A DNA stretch of 55,418 nt from Butyrivibrio sp. YAB3001 (GCF_900112195.1 NZ_FOKR01000007.1:1-55418), one strand, 5' to 3'; counted from the first letter of the stretch, positions 35,042 to 44,746 are shown. Notes: a model not told the origin generated them from the letters alone. Translations and numbers: made by a program.

Positions 35042-35103
35042 TTGATTTATGTGAAATATGCCTATATAATAATATACAGGTGGTTACGTTATTTTTTTAA
35101 CAG
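35042..35103 (+). promoter_or_regulatory. Promoter and possible Rex operator of the alcohol dehydrogenase
   Basis: TTGATT (35042-35047), a 17-base spacer and a perfect TATAAT (35065-35070) form a strong promoter with start near 35077. Just downstream, 35086-35103 resembles the Rex consensus TTGTTAA-N4-TTAACAA: the right half TTAACAG fits in 6 of 7 positions, the left half in 4 of 7. In clostridia Rex represses fermentative dehydrogenases until NADH is high. Confidence 0.6.
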
Positions 35104-35130
35104 ATATTATTTTATAGGAGGTATTTAGGT

Positions 35131-36348
35131 ATGGCACGTTTTACTCTGCCCAGAGACATCTATCATGGAAAGGGCGCTTTGGAAGCTCTTAAAACTTTTG
35201 AAGGAAAAAGGGCAATGATCTGCACTGGCGGCGGATCAATGAAAAGGGGAGGATTCCTGCAGAAGGTTGAAGATTATCTTAAGGAAGCAGGAATGGAAGT
35301 TGAACTGTTTGAAGGCATCGAGCCTGACCCATCAGTTGAGACTGTAATGAAGGGTGCAGAAGCTATGCAGAAATTCCAGCCTGACTGGATTGTTGCTATC
35401 GGTGGCGGTTCACCTATAGACGCAGCTAAGGCTATGTGGATCAAGTATGAATATCCTGATACTACTTTTGAAGATATGTGCAAGGTATTTGGTCTTCCGA
35501 AACTCCGCACAAAGGCTAAATTCTGTGCTATTTCTTCTACATCCGGCACAGCTACTGAGGTAACAGCTTTCTCAATTATCACTAATTATCAGAAGGGTAT
35601 TAAGTATCCTATCGCAGATTTCGAGATCACACCTGATGTTGCGATTGTTGACCCTGAGCTTGCACACACAATGCCTAAGAAGCTCGTAGCTCATACAGGT
35701 ATGGATGCTATGACACACGCTGTAGAGGCGTATGTTTCAACAGCTAACTGCGATTATACCGATCCTCTTGCAATCCATGCAATAGAGATGATCATGGATA
35801 ATCTTGTTAAATCCTACAATGAAGATATGGACGCTAGAGATGCAATGCACAACGCTCAGTGTCTTGCAGGAATGGCATTCTCAAACGCTCTTCTTGGTAT
35901 TGTACACTCAATGGCTCACAAGACTGGTGCTGTTTTCGCTGATCTTGGAGCACACATCATCCATGGTGCTGCAAATGCTATGTACCTGCCAAAGGTTGTA
36001 GCTTTCAACGCAAAAGATCCTGTAGCAAAACAGCGTTATGGCGTTATCGCTGATTACATGCACCTTGGTGGCTCAAATGATGATGAAAAGGTTAAACTTC
36101 TCATTGAATATCTGCGCAAGATGAACGATGACCTCAATATTCCTCACAGTATCAATCATTACGGCGCTGATGGACTTCCAGCTGAAGTTGGATTTGTTCC
36201 CGAGGATATTTTCCTTGAAAGGCTTCACGATATAGCAGCTAATGCTATTCTTGATGCATGTACAGGTTCCAATCCTCGTCAGCCTAGTCAGGAAGAAATG
36301 GAAAAGCTTCTCAAGTGCTGCTACTATGATACAGAAGTTGATTTCTGA
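35131..36348 (+). CDS. Iron-containing alcohol dehydrogenase
   Basis: A 405-residue group III alcohol dehydrogenase, probably reducing an aldehyde to an alcohol with NAD(P)H during fermentation. The nucleotide site IVAIGGGSPIDAAKAM (about residues 87-102) is intact. Metal ligands appear to be D192 and H196 (HTGMDAMTHAVEAY), H263 (HSMAHKTG) and H278 (HIIHGAANA). It is preceded by a strong promoter, a perfect GGAGG, and a possible Rex operator, and followed by a terminator, so it is expressed alone. Codon use is smoother and less AT-rich than in its neighbours, as expected of a highly expressed gene. Substrate is uncertain: ethanol or butanol type enzymes look alike. Confidence 0.93.
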   Translation: MARFTLPRDIYHGKGALEALKTFEGKRAMICTGGGSMKRGGFLQKVEDYLKEAGMEVELFEGIEPDPSVETVMKGAEAMQKFQPDWIVAIGGGSPIDAAKAMWIKYEYPDTTFEDMCKVFGLPKLRTKAKFCAISSTSGTATEVTAFSIITNYQKGIKYPIADFEITPDVAIVDPELAHTMPKKLVAHTGMDAMTHAVEAYVSTANCDYTDPLAIHAIEMIMDNLVKSYNEDMDARDAMHNAQCLAGMAFSNALLGIVHSMAHKTGAVFADLGAHIIHGAANAMYLPKVVAFNAKDPVAKQRYGVIADYMHLGGSNDDEKVKLLIEYLRKMNDDLNIPHSINHYGADGLPAEVGFVPEDIFLERLHDIAANAILDACTGSNPRQPSQEEMEKLLKCCYYDTEVDF

Positions 36349-36400
36349 TGAAGCGCTAAATTATTCATTACTGTAGCAAAACTATTCAAATGACATATTA

Positions 36401-36446
36401 AAAAACGAGTAGGATGCTGTCATATACAGCTATCTTACTCGTTTTC
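36401..36446 (+). terminator. Terminator after the alcohol dehydrogenase gene
   Basis: A long stem with a small internal mismatch (AAAACGAGTA near 36402 paired with TACTCGTTTT near 36436-36445) ends in TTTT and is also preceded by an A-run. It is a bidirectional terminator between this gene and the convergent PNPOx-like gene. The rest of 36349-36596 shows nothing else. Confidence 0.75.
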
Positions 36447-36596
36447 TGTCATAGAAATACTAATATACTAATTAAAATACCCATTAAAAAAACTATATAT
36501 AATCTTACACTAATCACTAATTTAATGATGTCAGGATTCTTGAATCACATTCTATAGAATCACTTTTTATCTTTACATCATTTAATTATTCTCTAC

Positions 36597-36989
36597 TCAG
36601 AACTTCTCCACTTCAGGTTCATGTGTAAAAGAACTGAATGTAGCTGTAGCGTCCTTAATGTAGAATACTTCAGTATTTCCGTCATCAGCCTTATACATTC
36701 CCTGAAGAGAAGGATAAGCATCAAGCATGGACTGCTTAGCTTCCAGTCTGTCATCCTCTACAAGAGTTCCTGCAACGCGGAGCCATTCTCCACCCTTAAA
36801 TGCGCAGATTTCAACCTTAGGATTAGCATGGATCTGTTTGGATACATCTTTTACCTTTCCGGTCTGAATATACAATTTTCCTTCGAAAATATGAGCAGTT
36901 CCGAAAGGACGTACCTTTGGCTGATCCCCATCAACGGTTGCAAGGTAATAAGTGCCTGCTTCTTTTAAAAACTTCTCAACTCTCTCCAT
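36597..36989 (-). CDS. Pyridoxamine 5'-phosphate oxidase-like flavoprotein
   Basis: A 130-residue protein of the PNPOx-like split beta-barrel group, which typically binds FMN or F420. YYLATVDGDQPKVRPFGTA and the following KLYIQTGKVKDVSKQIHANP are standard for the small single-domain branch found in gut clostridia. It is not a true PdxH because it lacks the C-terminal catalytic part of that enzyme. The start at 36989 has GAGG 7 bases upstream. Its role is probably the reduction of a small molecule, or heme or flavin handling; no neighbour narrows this down. Confidence 0.85.
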   Translation of the reverse strand: MERVEKFLKEAGTYYLATVDGDQPKVRPFGTAHIFEGKLYIQTGKVKDVSKQIHANPKVEICAFKGGEWLRVAGTLVEDDRLEAKQSMLDAYPSLQGMYKADDGNTEVFYIKDATATFSSFTHEPEVEKF

Positions 36990-37050
36990 CAAAATACCTC
37001 ACTTTCCTAATGAATATTTATTGTCACAACAAAATTATACATTCATTTCA

Positions 37051-37093
37051 TATAAAAATCCCCAAAAGCATCTAAAGAATGTCATTGGGGATT
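37051..37093 (-). terminator. Terminator of the LacI-ABC operon
   Basis: AATCCCCAA (37057-37065) pairs with TTGGGGATT (37085-37093); read on the minus strand it is followed by a further TTTTATATG. It lies ten bases past the LacI gene, the last of the operon. Confidence 0.7.
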
Positions 37094-37102
37094 GTATATC
37101 TT

Positions 37103-38146
37103 TTATATCGCTGTCGATTCTCTCTTTACATACTTGCTGTTAACATAGAGCTGAGAATCATGCTTACCTCCGGCACCACTCTCAATTACGTCAAGTATGA
37201 TGCTTATGACATATTTGGCGTACTCGTCATAATCGCAGCCAATACTGGAGAGGCTTGGTGACATCATCTCTGACAGATACGTATTATCAAATCCCACCAC
37301 GGAAACATCTTCAGGAACCTTATAACCACGCTTTATAAGGCCTTTCTCGACTCCGATGGCAACTGATTCATTTATTCCCACGATAAAAGTTGGAATATCC
37401 ATACCATACTCATCTATCAGCAGTTCAACACACTTTTCACCGCCATAACTGTCAAAGTTGTCATATTCAAGAATCTTTCGATTTTCAGCAGGCACATTTA
37501 GTCTGCGCAGAGTAACCTCAAACTGCTTCCATTTATTAAAGGTTGGGATATATTTTTTATCTCCGCCGACAATCGCAAACTTGCGATAACCCTTCGCGTA
37601 AGCCTCAACAAGCATTGAATCAAGCGCGCTATCATCATTTACCTGGACAGAAATAAATCTTCCATCCACTGAATTGCCATTTGTGATAATTGGAATGCTT
37701 TTTCCAACCTTTTCAAGGACTTCCAGCAGATCCTGCGGTATCTCGTACAGGTCTGTAGGTCCGCCCACATGAAGTAAAACGTCAACCTGCTTTTGCTCCA
37801 AAAGAGCTATCTGCTTTACCGAAGAGGAATTATCATTGTAATAGTTACAGAGAATTACGTTGTAATCATGCTTTAGCGCTTCTCTCTCAAGCATGGTGAA
37901 CATAGTCGCATAAAAAGGGTTAATGACATCAGGAACCAGCATTCCGATAGTGCCACTTCTTCTTGTCGTTAAGCCCTTTGCAAACGCATTGGGCTTAAAA
38001 CCGCTTTCCTCTATGACTTTCAGTATTCTGTCCTTTTTTTCCTTGGCCACATACCCTGAGCCATTCATGGCTCTTGAAACAGTAGTGCTGGAAACCCCCG
38101 CCATTTTGGCTATATCATATATAGTCAGCTTACCTTTTTCATCCAT
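37103..38146 (-). CDS. LacI-family regulator of the carbohydrate ABC operon
   Basis: A 347-residue LacI/GalR-type regulator. The N-terminal headpiece (LTIYDIAKMAGVSSTTVSRA) with hinge helix and the periplasmic-binding-like core (GTIGMLVPDVINPFYATMFT) are intact. It is the last gene of the operon, 3 bases after a permease gene, so it is made together with the transporter it probably controls. A LacI-type operator lies at the operon promoter 13.6 kb upstream. The inducer is presumably a sugar brought in or derived by this transporter. The gene is too close to its neighbour to have its own promoter. Confidence 0.9.
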   Translation of the reverse strand: MDEKGKLTIYDIAKMAGVSSTTVSRAMNGSGYVAKEKKDRILKVIEESGFKPNAFAKGLTTRRSGTIGMLVPDVINPFYATMFTMLEREALKHDYNVILCNYYNDNSSSVKQIALLEQKQVDVLLHVGGPTDLYEIPQDLLEVLEKVGKSIPIITNGNSVDGRFISVQVNDDSALDSMLVEAYAKGYRKFAIVGGDKKYIPTFNKWKQFEVTLRRLNVPAENRKILEYDNFDSYGGEKCVELLIDEYGMDIPTFIVGINESVAIGVEKGLIKRGYKVPEDVSVVGFDNTYLSEMMSPSLSSIGCDYDEYAKYVISIILDVIESGAGGKHDSQLYVNSKYVKRESTAI

Positions 38147-38149
38147 AGA

Positions 38150-39121
38150 TTATCCTACCAATCCGGAATTCTCCATATTTTGAACAAGCCTTCTCTGTCC
38201 GATAAGGTATACAATAAGTAACGGTATCAGATAAACTAGAACCCCCGCCTGTTTAACTGCATCAAAAGCAAAATCGTTAACTGTAGGTATACCAAACCAT
38301 GCCTGAACCGCATTCAGTACATATGTCTTATTGGCACTGACAAATGTCTTGGACAAAAGAGTGCTCATAAGACCTGCATTTGAACTAAAGTAGTTAGTAT
38401 AGTAAACATCAGAATAATTCCATACAAATGACAATATCGAAACAGTTGATATTATTGGCATTGCATTAGGAACCATGATCCTGAAATAGGTCCTGAAAAA
38501 TCCGCAGCCATCCATTCCTGCAGCCTCTTCAAGTTCTTTTGGAATATTTCTAAAGAACTGGGCAAAGAGGAATATGAAAAGACTCTGATTTACACCAAAT
38601 CCAAAAATTGCCAAAAGCACCAGTGTGATAGGATTGTCTATAAGGTCAACTTCTCCGGCTTTTGTGAAGATATTCATTATGCCAAGGAAGTCAAAATGCT
38701 TAAAGAAAATGTACTGTGCAAGAAGAAGTGACTGTCTTGGAACAAGGAATACCAATATCACAAGGAAATATGCCACTTTACTGAATACAAATTTTACTCT
38801 CGCCATGGCGTAACCAACCATTGCTGAGAAGAAAACCTGAAGCACCATGATTCCCGCAGCGTACAAAACTGTTTTTAAAAGTGTAAAGATGCCGGCAGGC
38901 ATTACAAATCTTGCCGCAGCCTTAAAACTTGTCACAGAAAACTTCTGTGGAAGCCAGATAACATTTGGATTTCCCAAGTCTTCAATCGATGAGAAAATTG
39001 TTGGCACCAGTTTGATCAGTGGATAAAGAATTGAAAAACACAAGCCCGCTATCAGCAATATGATAAAGACATTCATCAATATCTTTTTTACCTTTTGTGA
39101 AATAAAATAGGTATTACTCAT
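38150..39121 (-). CDS. Carbohydrate ABC transporter permease, MalG type (second pair)
   Basis: A 323-residue inner-membrane permease of the MalG/CUT1 class with six predicted helices. The EAA loop, ELEEAAGMDGCGFFRTYFRI, contacts the ATPase, and the preceding FLAQFFRNIP is normal. Its start overlaps the MalF-type gene by eight bases, so the pair is co-translated. It is a second complete pair in this operon, next to the DUF5696 gene. Confidence 0.9.
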   Translation of the reverse strand: MSNTYFISQKVKKILMNVFIILLIAGLCFSILYPLIKLVPTIFSSIEDLGNPNVIWLPQKFSVTSFKAAARFVMPAGIFTLLKTVLYAAGIMVLQVFFSAMVGYAMARVKFVFSKVAYFLVILVFLVPRQSLLLAQYIFFKHFDFLGIMNIFTKAGEVDLIDNPITLVLLAIFGFGVNQSLFIFLFAQFFRNIPKELEEAAGMDGCGFFRTYFRIMVPNAMPIISTVSILSFVWNYSDVYYTNYFSSNAGLMSTLLSKTFVSANKTYVLNAVQAWFGIPTVNDFAFDAVKQAGVLVYLIPLLIVYLIGQRRLVQNMENSGLVG

Positions 39122-40013
39122 AACGTTTTACCACCTTCCCTAAAATCAGCGCCACAACTGCAAGCACCAATAAAACGTTCAAAATATAAACAACCGAGAG
39201 TGCTGAACCAATTCCAATCTTGTTCTGCTCAAAAGCAAAGCTGTAAACTTCTTTTGCTATCTGAGATTCCAGGAAAAGCTCAACGATAGTATAAACAACC
39301 ACGAACATGATGATATGCATGATTGAAGGAATTGTAACCTTCCAGAAAGTCTCATATGCTGTTGCGCCTTCAATCCTTGCAACCTCGTACAAACTAGGTG
39401 AGATTGACTGCAGCGCTGTCAGATATATAAGTGTCTGAACACCTGCATGGCTTATAAGATCAAAAATGTTATCAACATAGCCCATGATAGGATTCAAAAT
39501 TCTGAGCGGTATTCCGGTATAGTTAAACAGAAGAACTGACACGAAACTCTCTGAAAAAAGACCTCCGCCTGTTTCTGTAAGCTCAGAACCAGTTGTCATG
39601 GCAAGCATATCTGTAACAAGCGAAAGACCTAAGATAATCGGTAAAAAGAAGATCATTCTTACTATCGCTCTTCCCTTGAACTGCTTGTTGGCAAGAAGTG
39701 CCATAAATAAACTGAATACTGTGATAAGCGGCACTGCTGTAAGCATGTCCATGTTCTGATTGGCAAAAAGCTCTGTCAATGTCTTTGAATCTGTTGTAAC
39801 CTCAGTTTTAAACAGGTCAAAATAGTTTTTTAAACCATTATAGGTAAATTCCATTCCTCCGTTTGAACCGACAGAAACGCTCTGGAATGAGTAAAAGAAC
39901 GTCCTGACGATCGGAATCAGGAAAAACATTATAAAACCAATGAAAAATGGAGACAAAAATATAAATCCGTATATATTTCTGCGCATGTTTCTGGTCATCT
40001 TAAGTTTTTTCAT
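39114..40013 (-). CDS. Carbohydrate ABC transporter permease, MalF type (second pair)
   Basis: A 299-residue MalF-type permease with six helices and a large outward loop between the first and second (about residues 40-90). The EAA loop SLYEVARIEGATAYETFWKV is intact. I start at 40013, just one base after the stop of the DUF5696 gene, because GAGGGGG lies nine bases upstream. The longer frame has no binding site. It pairs with the MalG-type gene downstream. No ATPase is in the locus, so the energising subunit must come from a shared MsmX/MsmK-type protein elsewhere. Confidence 0.9.
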   Translation of the reverse strand: MKKLKMTRNMRRNIYGFIFLSPFFIGFIMFFLIPIVRTFFYSFQSVSVGSNGGMEFTYNGLKNYFDLFKTEVTTDSKTLTELFANQNMDMLTAVPLITVFSLFMALLANKQFKGRAIVRMIFFLPIILGLSLVTDMLAMTTGSELTETGGGLFSESFVSVLLFNYTGIPLRILNPIMGYVDNIFDLISHAGVQTLIYLTALQSISPSLYEVARIEGATAYETFWKVTIPSIMHIIMFVVVYTIVELFLESQIAKEVYSFAFEQNKIGIGSALSVVYILNVLLVLAVVALILGKVVKRYE

Positions 40014-40014
40014 C

Positions 40015-42594
40015 TTAGTTAACCCCCTCGAAACAATAGTCCAATGCGCCAATCTTTGTTCCATCTTCCAATGTCACATCGTAAAGATTGTAATTGGTTT
40101 TAACAACAACGCCTGTTTCATAAGTTGTCTCATACACATTTTCAGCAAGAACCTTGTGTCCTGTAATATGTGTTGTGCCAACCCTGGATAAAATCTCTTC
40201 GCATTCAGAATATACTCTATCAATGCTTTCCTTCTGGTTATCAAACTTAACTGCATAAAGCTTTGTATAATCAGAATTCTTGAGCAGATCCTCACTCTTG
40301 TAAGTAAGGGTATACTTAGGAATAGCGCCAAGCTCTGCGGCCTGTAAAACAAAGTAGTTCTCTTCCTTGGAAGACATATTTACCTGCTTAGAGGTGTAAT
40401 CAACAAGACCATTAAGAACCAGCTCCTTAAATGGAACTGAGTAGGTAAATGTTGTATAGCCGCTATTTTCTCTTGAAATATCAGTAAGCATTTTTCCGTA
40501 GCCGGCATAAACAAAGAAAGGATCACTTATTACAAGTCCGTGGTTCTCAGAAAGAGCTTCAAAATTCTCAAGTAAAACCTTTTCTCCGTCATATGGGCTT
40601 ATCATTGCTGAGTTCTTGTAATCTGCATAATACTGATTTCCCATGGTTCCAAGGTAAAGATCACCAACATTTCCGCTCTTTTTAAGGAAACCATTTACTA
40701 CGTCACTTAGATATTTAGGTGAAACAAGTTCATAATATGTAGCCTGTGCATTAACGCTTCCGCTAAGGAGTCCTCTTGCTGTATCGTATCCTGAGATTGT
40801 AGCCACAAGATTTCCGTAATCTCTTACGCTATGCTTATTTGCTCTGTAAGAAAGGCTCTTGTCATAGATTCTCTCAGGAGAAACGCTAAGACTTAAGTCA
40901 ATTCCATTATTCTCAGCATATGCCTTAAGACTGTTAAATTCCTTCTTAGAGCCGTTTACTGATACAAGGCTGCACTTATCGTTAAGATCATTGTTTGCAC
41001 CGCCATTTAAAGCTCCCCCGTAGGATACTGACATATTCTTGCCCTCAAGCTCTTTTAACATAGCCTCAAGTTCAGAATACTTAGTCATGGAAATGGTCTT
41101 GTTATAAGGAATTCCAAGTACATGGTCTGTAACATCGAGTGCGCCGTAGACGTCAAGGTGCACCGCTGCAGAATCTCTGTAGCTTAATTCTCTTCCCCAT
41201 TTATCAGCAAGATAATCTCTATAGGAAGAAGCCATATCATAATATCCCTGCTTCTTACCAAAGAACTGGTATCTTATCTTAAGGTTCACATTCATCACAT
41301 CTGTAGAAACCAGATAATTGGCAGAATTATCGCTATATGGACCGTAAACCTTTACTCTCATGTACTGTGAAGTATCAAATGAAGCAAAAGCCTTATTGTT
41401 GGTTGCTCCGTCTTCGCCTGTACTTGCAAGCTCTGTATTCATGATTGCAGTCTGGGCGCCTTCTTCAATGATTGCCAGAAAACTCTGCTTTTCTTTATCA
41501 AGAGCGCCATAGATCACACCAAAAACAGGCATACCGAGCTTTTCGCCATATTCTTCCATGTAGTAGTAATCGGAAAAATAATCATTATCGTAAAAAGCTC
41601 TTTTATAGTTAGGAACACCTGAAACATAGCCATTTACAGCCATAAGTGCGCCGCATCCGTCAGGAATAAGGAAATAACCATCTTCAAGCTGAGAAACAGT
41701 TGATGCGCCCATATTTGGAAGGACCTCAATGTTCTGCATCTTGAAATAATCATTGCCTGTAACGATCTCTGAAGTAGGAACTTCTGCAACAAGCTCATCA
41801 CCTTCAAGAGTAAGGTAAAGATTTAAGTTAAACTCAGGAATCTGTCTGTCAGCAAGAGTAAAACCGAAAGTATCAGCATCTTCAGTGAGCATTTCCTCGT
41901 TATAGCCCACAATATTTGCAACGGCTATCATCTGCTTTGTAGCTGATGTAGGAGGATTTCCTGTATAAGTCACAGCATAGCACTCTTCTGTGATACTCTT
42001 TTTATAAACAAGTCCAAGTGTAGTGTTATATCTGTTGTACTCGTCTTCAGAAATAGTACCAGCGCTCTTAGCATCCTCAAGACCTTTCTTGAAGACATTT
42101 TCAAAGCGTTCAATGCTCATCTTCTTAGGAAGATATGCATAAAAGACATTTGACTCTCCCTGATTTAAGTCCATATGAATCTTGATACCATTGTCAATCT
42201 TATACACTTCATAGCTCTGAAGTGCTGTGCAATAGGTATCGGAATCCCATGTATAAAGAGCATTATCTTCACCAAGGAAGCTAATATTCAAAAGAGCTTT
42301 ATCGGCGCTTGAAGAGCTTCCCTTAATATATGAAAGCCATTCTGTGCCATCCTTGGCATTGCTTACTCTAAGTCCCATAGTCTGTGGATTAAAGTACAGT
42401 TTTACATCCTCGCCCTCAGCAGCCACAAACTCACTTCCGGTTATATCAACCTGAGTCTGTGTCTCATCTGCGTGCACCGTCTCCACATTTCTGTTTATGT
42501 TTTCTTTCTTAAGGGCTATTGCCGGAATGCCTGCGTAAATGGCAACACCTAGTGCAAGCACAGCCAAAATCCCGATTATTACTTTCTTTTTCAT
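40015..42594 (-). CDS. DUF5696 family protein, membrane-anchored and extracellular
   Basis: An 859-residue protein with one N-terminal membrane helix (VIIGILAVLALGVAIYAGIP) and a large outward region; I recognise it as DUF5696, a family repeatedly found in Firmicute sugar-ABC loci. There is no lipobox. YFNPQTMGLRVSNAKDGTEW begins a beta-rich domain (to about residue 300) and the second half has a TIM-barrel-like rhythm (KNSAMISPYDGEKVLLENFE), hinting at a glycosidase-like fold, but I cannot point to catalytic residues. It may capture or process the sugar before transport. It is coupled to the second permease pair downstream. Confidence 0.8.
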   Translation of the reverse strand: MKKKVIIGILAVLALGVAIYAGIPAIALKKENINRNVETVHADETQTQVDITGSEFVAAEGEDVKLYFNPQTMGLRVSNAKDGTEWLSYIKGSSSSADKALLNISFLGEDNALYTWDSDTYCTALQSYEVYKIDNGIKIHMDLNQGESNVFYAYLPKKMSIERFENVFKKGLEDAKSAGTISEDEYNRYNTTLGLVYKKSITEECYAVTYTGNPPTSATKQMIAVANIVGYNEEMLTEDADTFGFTLADRQIPEFNLNLYLTLEGDELVAEVPTSEIVTGNDYFKMQNIEVLPNMGASTVSQLEDGYFLIPDGCGALMAVNGYVSGVPNYKRAFYDNDYFSDYYYMEEYGEKLGMPVFGVIYGALDKEKQSFLAIIEEGAQTAIMNTELASTGEDGATNNKAFASFDTSQYMRVKVYGPYSDNSANYLVSTDVMNVNLKIRYQFFGKKQGYYDMASSYRDYLADKWGRELSYRDSAAVHLDVYGALDVTDHVLGIPYNKTISMTKYSELEAMLKELEGKNMSVSYGGALNGGANNDLNDKCSLVSVNGSKKEFNSLKAYAENNGIDLSLSVSPERIYDKSLSYRANKHSVRDYGNLVATISGYDTARGLLSGSVNAQATYYELVSPKYLSDVVNGFLKKSGNVGDLYLGTMGNQYYADYKNSAMISPYDGEKVLLENFEALSENHGLVISDPFFVYAGYGKMLTDISRENSGYTTFTYSVPFKELVLNGLVDYTSKQVNMSSKEENYFVLQAAELGAIPKYTLTYKSEDLLKNSDYTKLYAVKFDNQKESIDRVYSECEEILSRVGTTHITGHKVLAENVYETTYETGVVVKTNYNLYDVTLEDGTKIGALDYCFEGVN

Positions 42595-42622
42595 AATTTA
42601 CAATTAGCTCCGTAGTCTATTT

Positions 42623-43240
42623 TTAATGCGATCTTGTTATCTCTTTTGCCACATCAACTATAAATGTAAACATTTTTTCCTCTAATGTCAGGAAAAGAAC
42701 TACCAGAAATACGATCAGTATTGCCGCAATGAATGTAACAAAAATTGATGCCAGATTCTGGAAAAGACCGTACTCATGAGCCACACACAGCCCTGAAACA
42801 ATAAGGAATACAAACCATACAATTCCAATTCCTTCAAGCATGTACAAAAGCATCGACTCATCCAGAATGATAAAGTTACTAAGTAAAGTAACCACAAGAT
42901 CTGATATGATCAGCGGGATAAGGCTGTAGCAGACAATTGTGAAAATGCCTCGCATATTTCCTTTTCCACCAAATAGTGTCGTCACTGACCAGTTGCTAAT
43001 GCAAAATAATATTACTATGACCACGCTTGACATAAATACCGATACACTGTTCAGGGAACGAAGGTCATTGAGATTCAGGATGAAACCTGTATATTGTTCC
43101 CTTGCGCACTTCATGACTCCATATATGATCAGTACCAGCCAGGCAAGTACCAGACTTCCTTTATCTCTGAATCTTATCTCATAAAAGCCATCAAAAGGAT
43201 GCGTCATAGAAAAAAACATATATTGTAATTTTTCTTTCAT
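42623..43240 (-). CDS. YIP1 family membrane protein
   Basis: A 205-residue protein with five hydrophobic segments, resembling the Yip1 domain family. The HPFDGFYEIRFRDKGSL segment near the N-terminus, ahead of the first helix, is the hallmark of the bacterial branch that travels with sugar ABC genes. Function unknown; it lies between the NHL/TPR and DUF5696 genes, 12 and 28 bases from them, so it is part of the same unit. It may help assemble the envelope proteins encoded beside it. Confidence 0.75.
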   Translation of the reverse strand: MKEKLQYMFFSMTHPFDGFYEIRFRDKGSLVLAWLVLIIYGVMKCAREQYTGFILNLNDLRSLNSVSVFMSSVVIVILFCISNWSVTTLFGGKGNMRGIFTIVCYSLIPLIISDLVVTLLSNFIILDESMLLYMLEGIGIVWFVFLIVSGLCVAHEYGLFQNLASIFVTFIAAILIVFLVVLFLTLEEKMFTFIVDVAKEITRSH

Positions 43241-43252
43241 TTCCTTATCTCC

Positions 43253-44746
43253 TTACGCCTTAACCTTATGGGCTCTGTTATATTTAATCTCAGACCAGAT
43301 CAAAAGACCTATCAGTACCACAAAGATCACTGCTATAATTCTAAAGTGTGCTCTGAGCCACAAGCCTCTGTATCCGTAATAAGCCTTGGAATAATACTTT
43401 CTTGCCCCACCTAGTTTGAAGTAATAAAGTGCCTTTTCATATTCATCCTTCATAAGGTAGTTCTTGCCGATTCCGACATAGCCAACCTCATAATTGGCAT
43501 TGTATTTAACTGCCTGCTCGAAATATCCAAGAGCTGCATCCCAATTTCCACGGTAGTACTCTTCACTTCCGCTTAACATTGCTTTACCAAAAGAAGTAGG
43601 AGCAAGGATATAAGCGCATTCAAGTGTGGAATCAGTAACAACAAGCTTTTGGCCAAGCCAGCTTATTCCTGTGGGAGTCTTGAACTCGCCCTTCAGATTT
43701 CCAAGAGAGCCAAAAGCAATTAACTGTTCACCGTCAAAGTCATATATGAAGATTCTTCCTCTTTGCTGGTCAAGGGCTGCAAAAACGCCGTAATCAGTCA
43801 CTGCAAGATCAACAAACTGACTGGGATTTTCTATAGCTCTGACGTCACCCTTTAAATAGGTGTTTCCCTCTTCTCTGACTACATTTTCTCCCTTGGAATT
43901 AAGTCGGAAGATCATATCTGTTGCAGCTGAATCGTAAGTTACGGCCATTACAAAGCCTTCCCCGTCAATCGCAACATTGTTAAATGCAGGTGCCAGTGTC
44001 TTGCCCATCTGAGCCTTCTGTTCATCAGTTGCAAGTGATTTCCAGAAGTAATCGATAAGATTAACGGAAGGAACATTAACTCCGTAATATCCGATAAAAG
44101 AGCCATCATTTGCAAGCTCGATTATTCCCTCATAGCTGGACTGCACAACAATAAAGATTCTGTCTGCCTCATCCACAGCCACTTTTGAAGGCTTAAACTC
44201 TGTAGAACCTGTCATATTTGTAGGTTTGGTTATGGTTCTAAGATATGTATAATCCTCAAGGTCAAGGACTATAACGCAGCCTGCCTGGGCATCTGCCACA
44301 TATAACTCACCCGTTTTATCATGCGCATAGCATCCTTCAGGTCCTTTTAAAGTGATCTGATTACCTGATTCATCAAGCTTGATGGTGCCTTCTTTTGTCC
44401 AGATAGTCTTGATTGATTGTAAGTAATTACCCTCAGAGTCAAAAACATTAACTCTTCCTGATTTCTTATCACTTAAGAATATCCTTCCATCTGCGCTGGT
44501 GCAGACATCGTCTATACCCTGAAAAGTAATTCCGCCTGTTGATTCACTGTTTATCACTTTTTCAAGGGAAAAGGCTGCCGGGGAATCAACTACATTTACA
44601 TTTGTATCGTAGATATATCCATCGTAGACATAGCTTGTTCCATCTGATGCCTGTACTCCCAAAGTTGACAGCGTAAGCATTGAAACACTTGCCAGCGCAC
44701 CAAGACTGTATTTTATTTTCCTGAAAATATTTTTATGTCGAATCAT
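43253..44746 (-). CDS. NHL-repeat and TPR membrane protein
   Basis: A 497-residue extracytoplasmic protein. A signal or anchor helix (about residues 14-32) is followed by a beta-propeller of NHL type (about 55-370; for example ICTSADGRIFLSDKKSGRV-like and ELYVADAQAGCVIVLDLEDY strands), a TPR pair (about 395-455; NWDAALGYFEQAVKYNANYE, then KNYLMKDEYEKALYYFKLGG) and a C-terminal membrane helix (IIAVIFVVLIGLLIW). Such a propeller could bind sugar or scaffold other proteins; this protein has both ends in the membrane with the domains between them. It always seems to go with YIP1 and DUF5696 genes in loci of this sort. Confidence 0.8.
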   Translation of the reverse strand: MIRHKNIFRKIKYSLGALASVSMLTLSTLGVQASDGTSYVYDGYIYDTNVNVVDSPAAFSLEKVINSESTGGITFQGIDDVCTSADGRIFLSDKKSGRVNVFDSEGNYLQSIKTIWTKEGTIKLDESGNQITLKGPEGCYAHDKTGELYVADAQAGCVIVLDLEDYTYLRTITKPTNMTGSTEFKPSKVAVDEADRIFIVVQSSYEGIIELANDGSFIGYYGVNVPSVNLIDYFWKSLATDEQKAQMGKTLAPAFNNVAIDGEGFVMAVTYDSAATDMIFRLNSKGENVVREEGNTYLKGDVRAIENPSQFVDLAVTDYGVFAALDQQRGRIFIYDFDGEQLIAFGSLGNLKGEFKTPTGISWLGQKLVVTDSTLECAYILAPTSFGKAMLSGSEEYYRGNWDAALGYFEQAVKYNANYEVGYVGIGKNYLMKDEYEKALYYFKLGGARKYYSKAYYGYRGLWLRAHFRIIAVIFVVLIGLLIWSEIKYNRAHKVKA

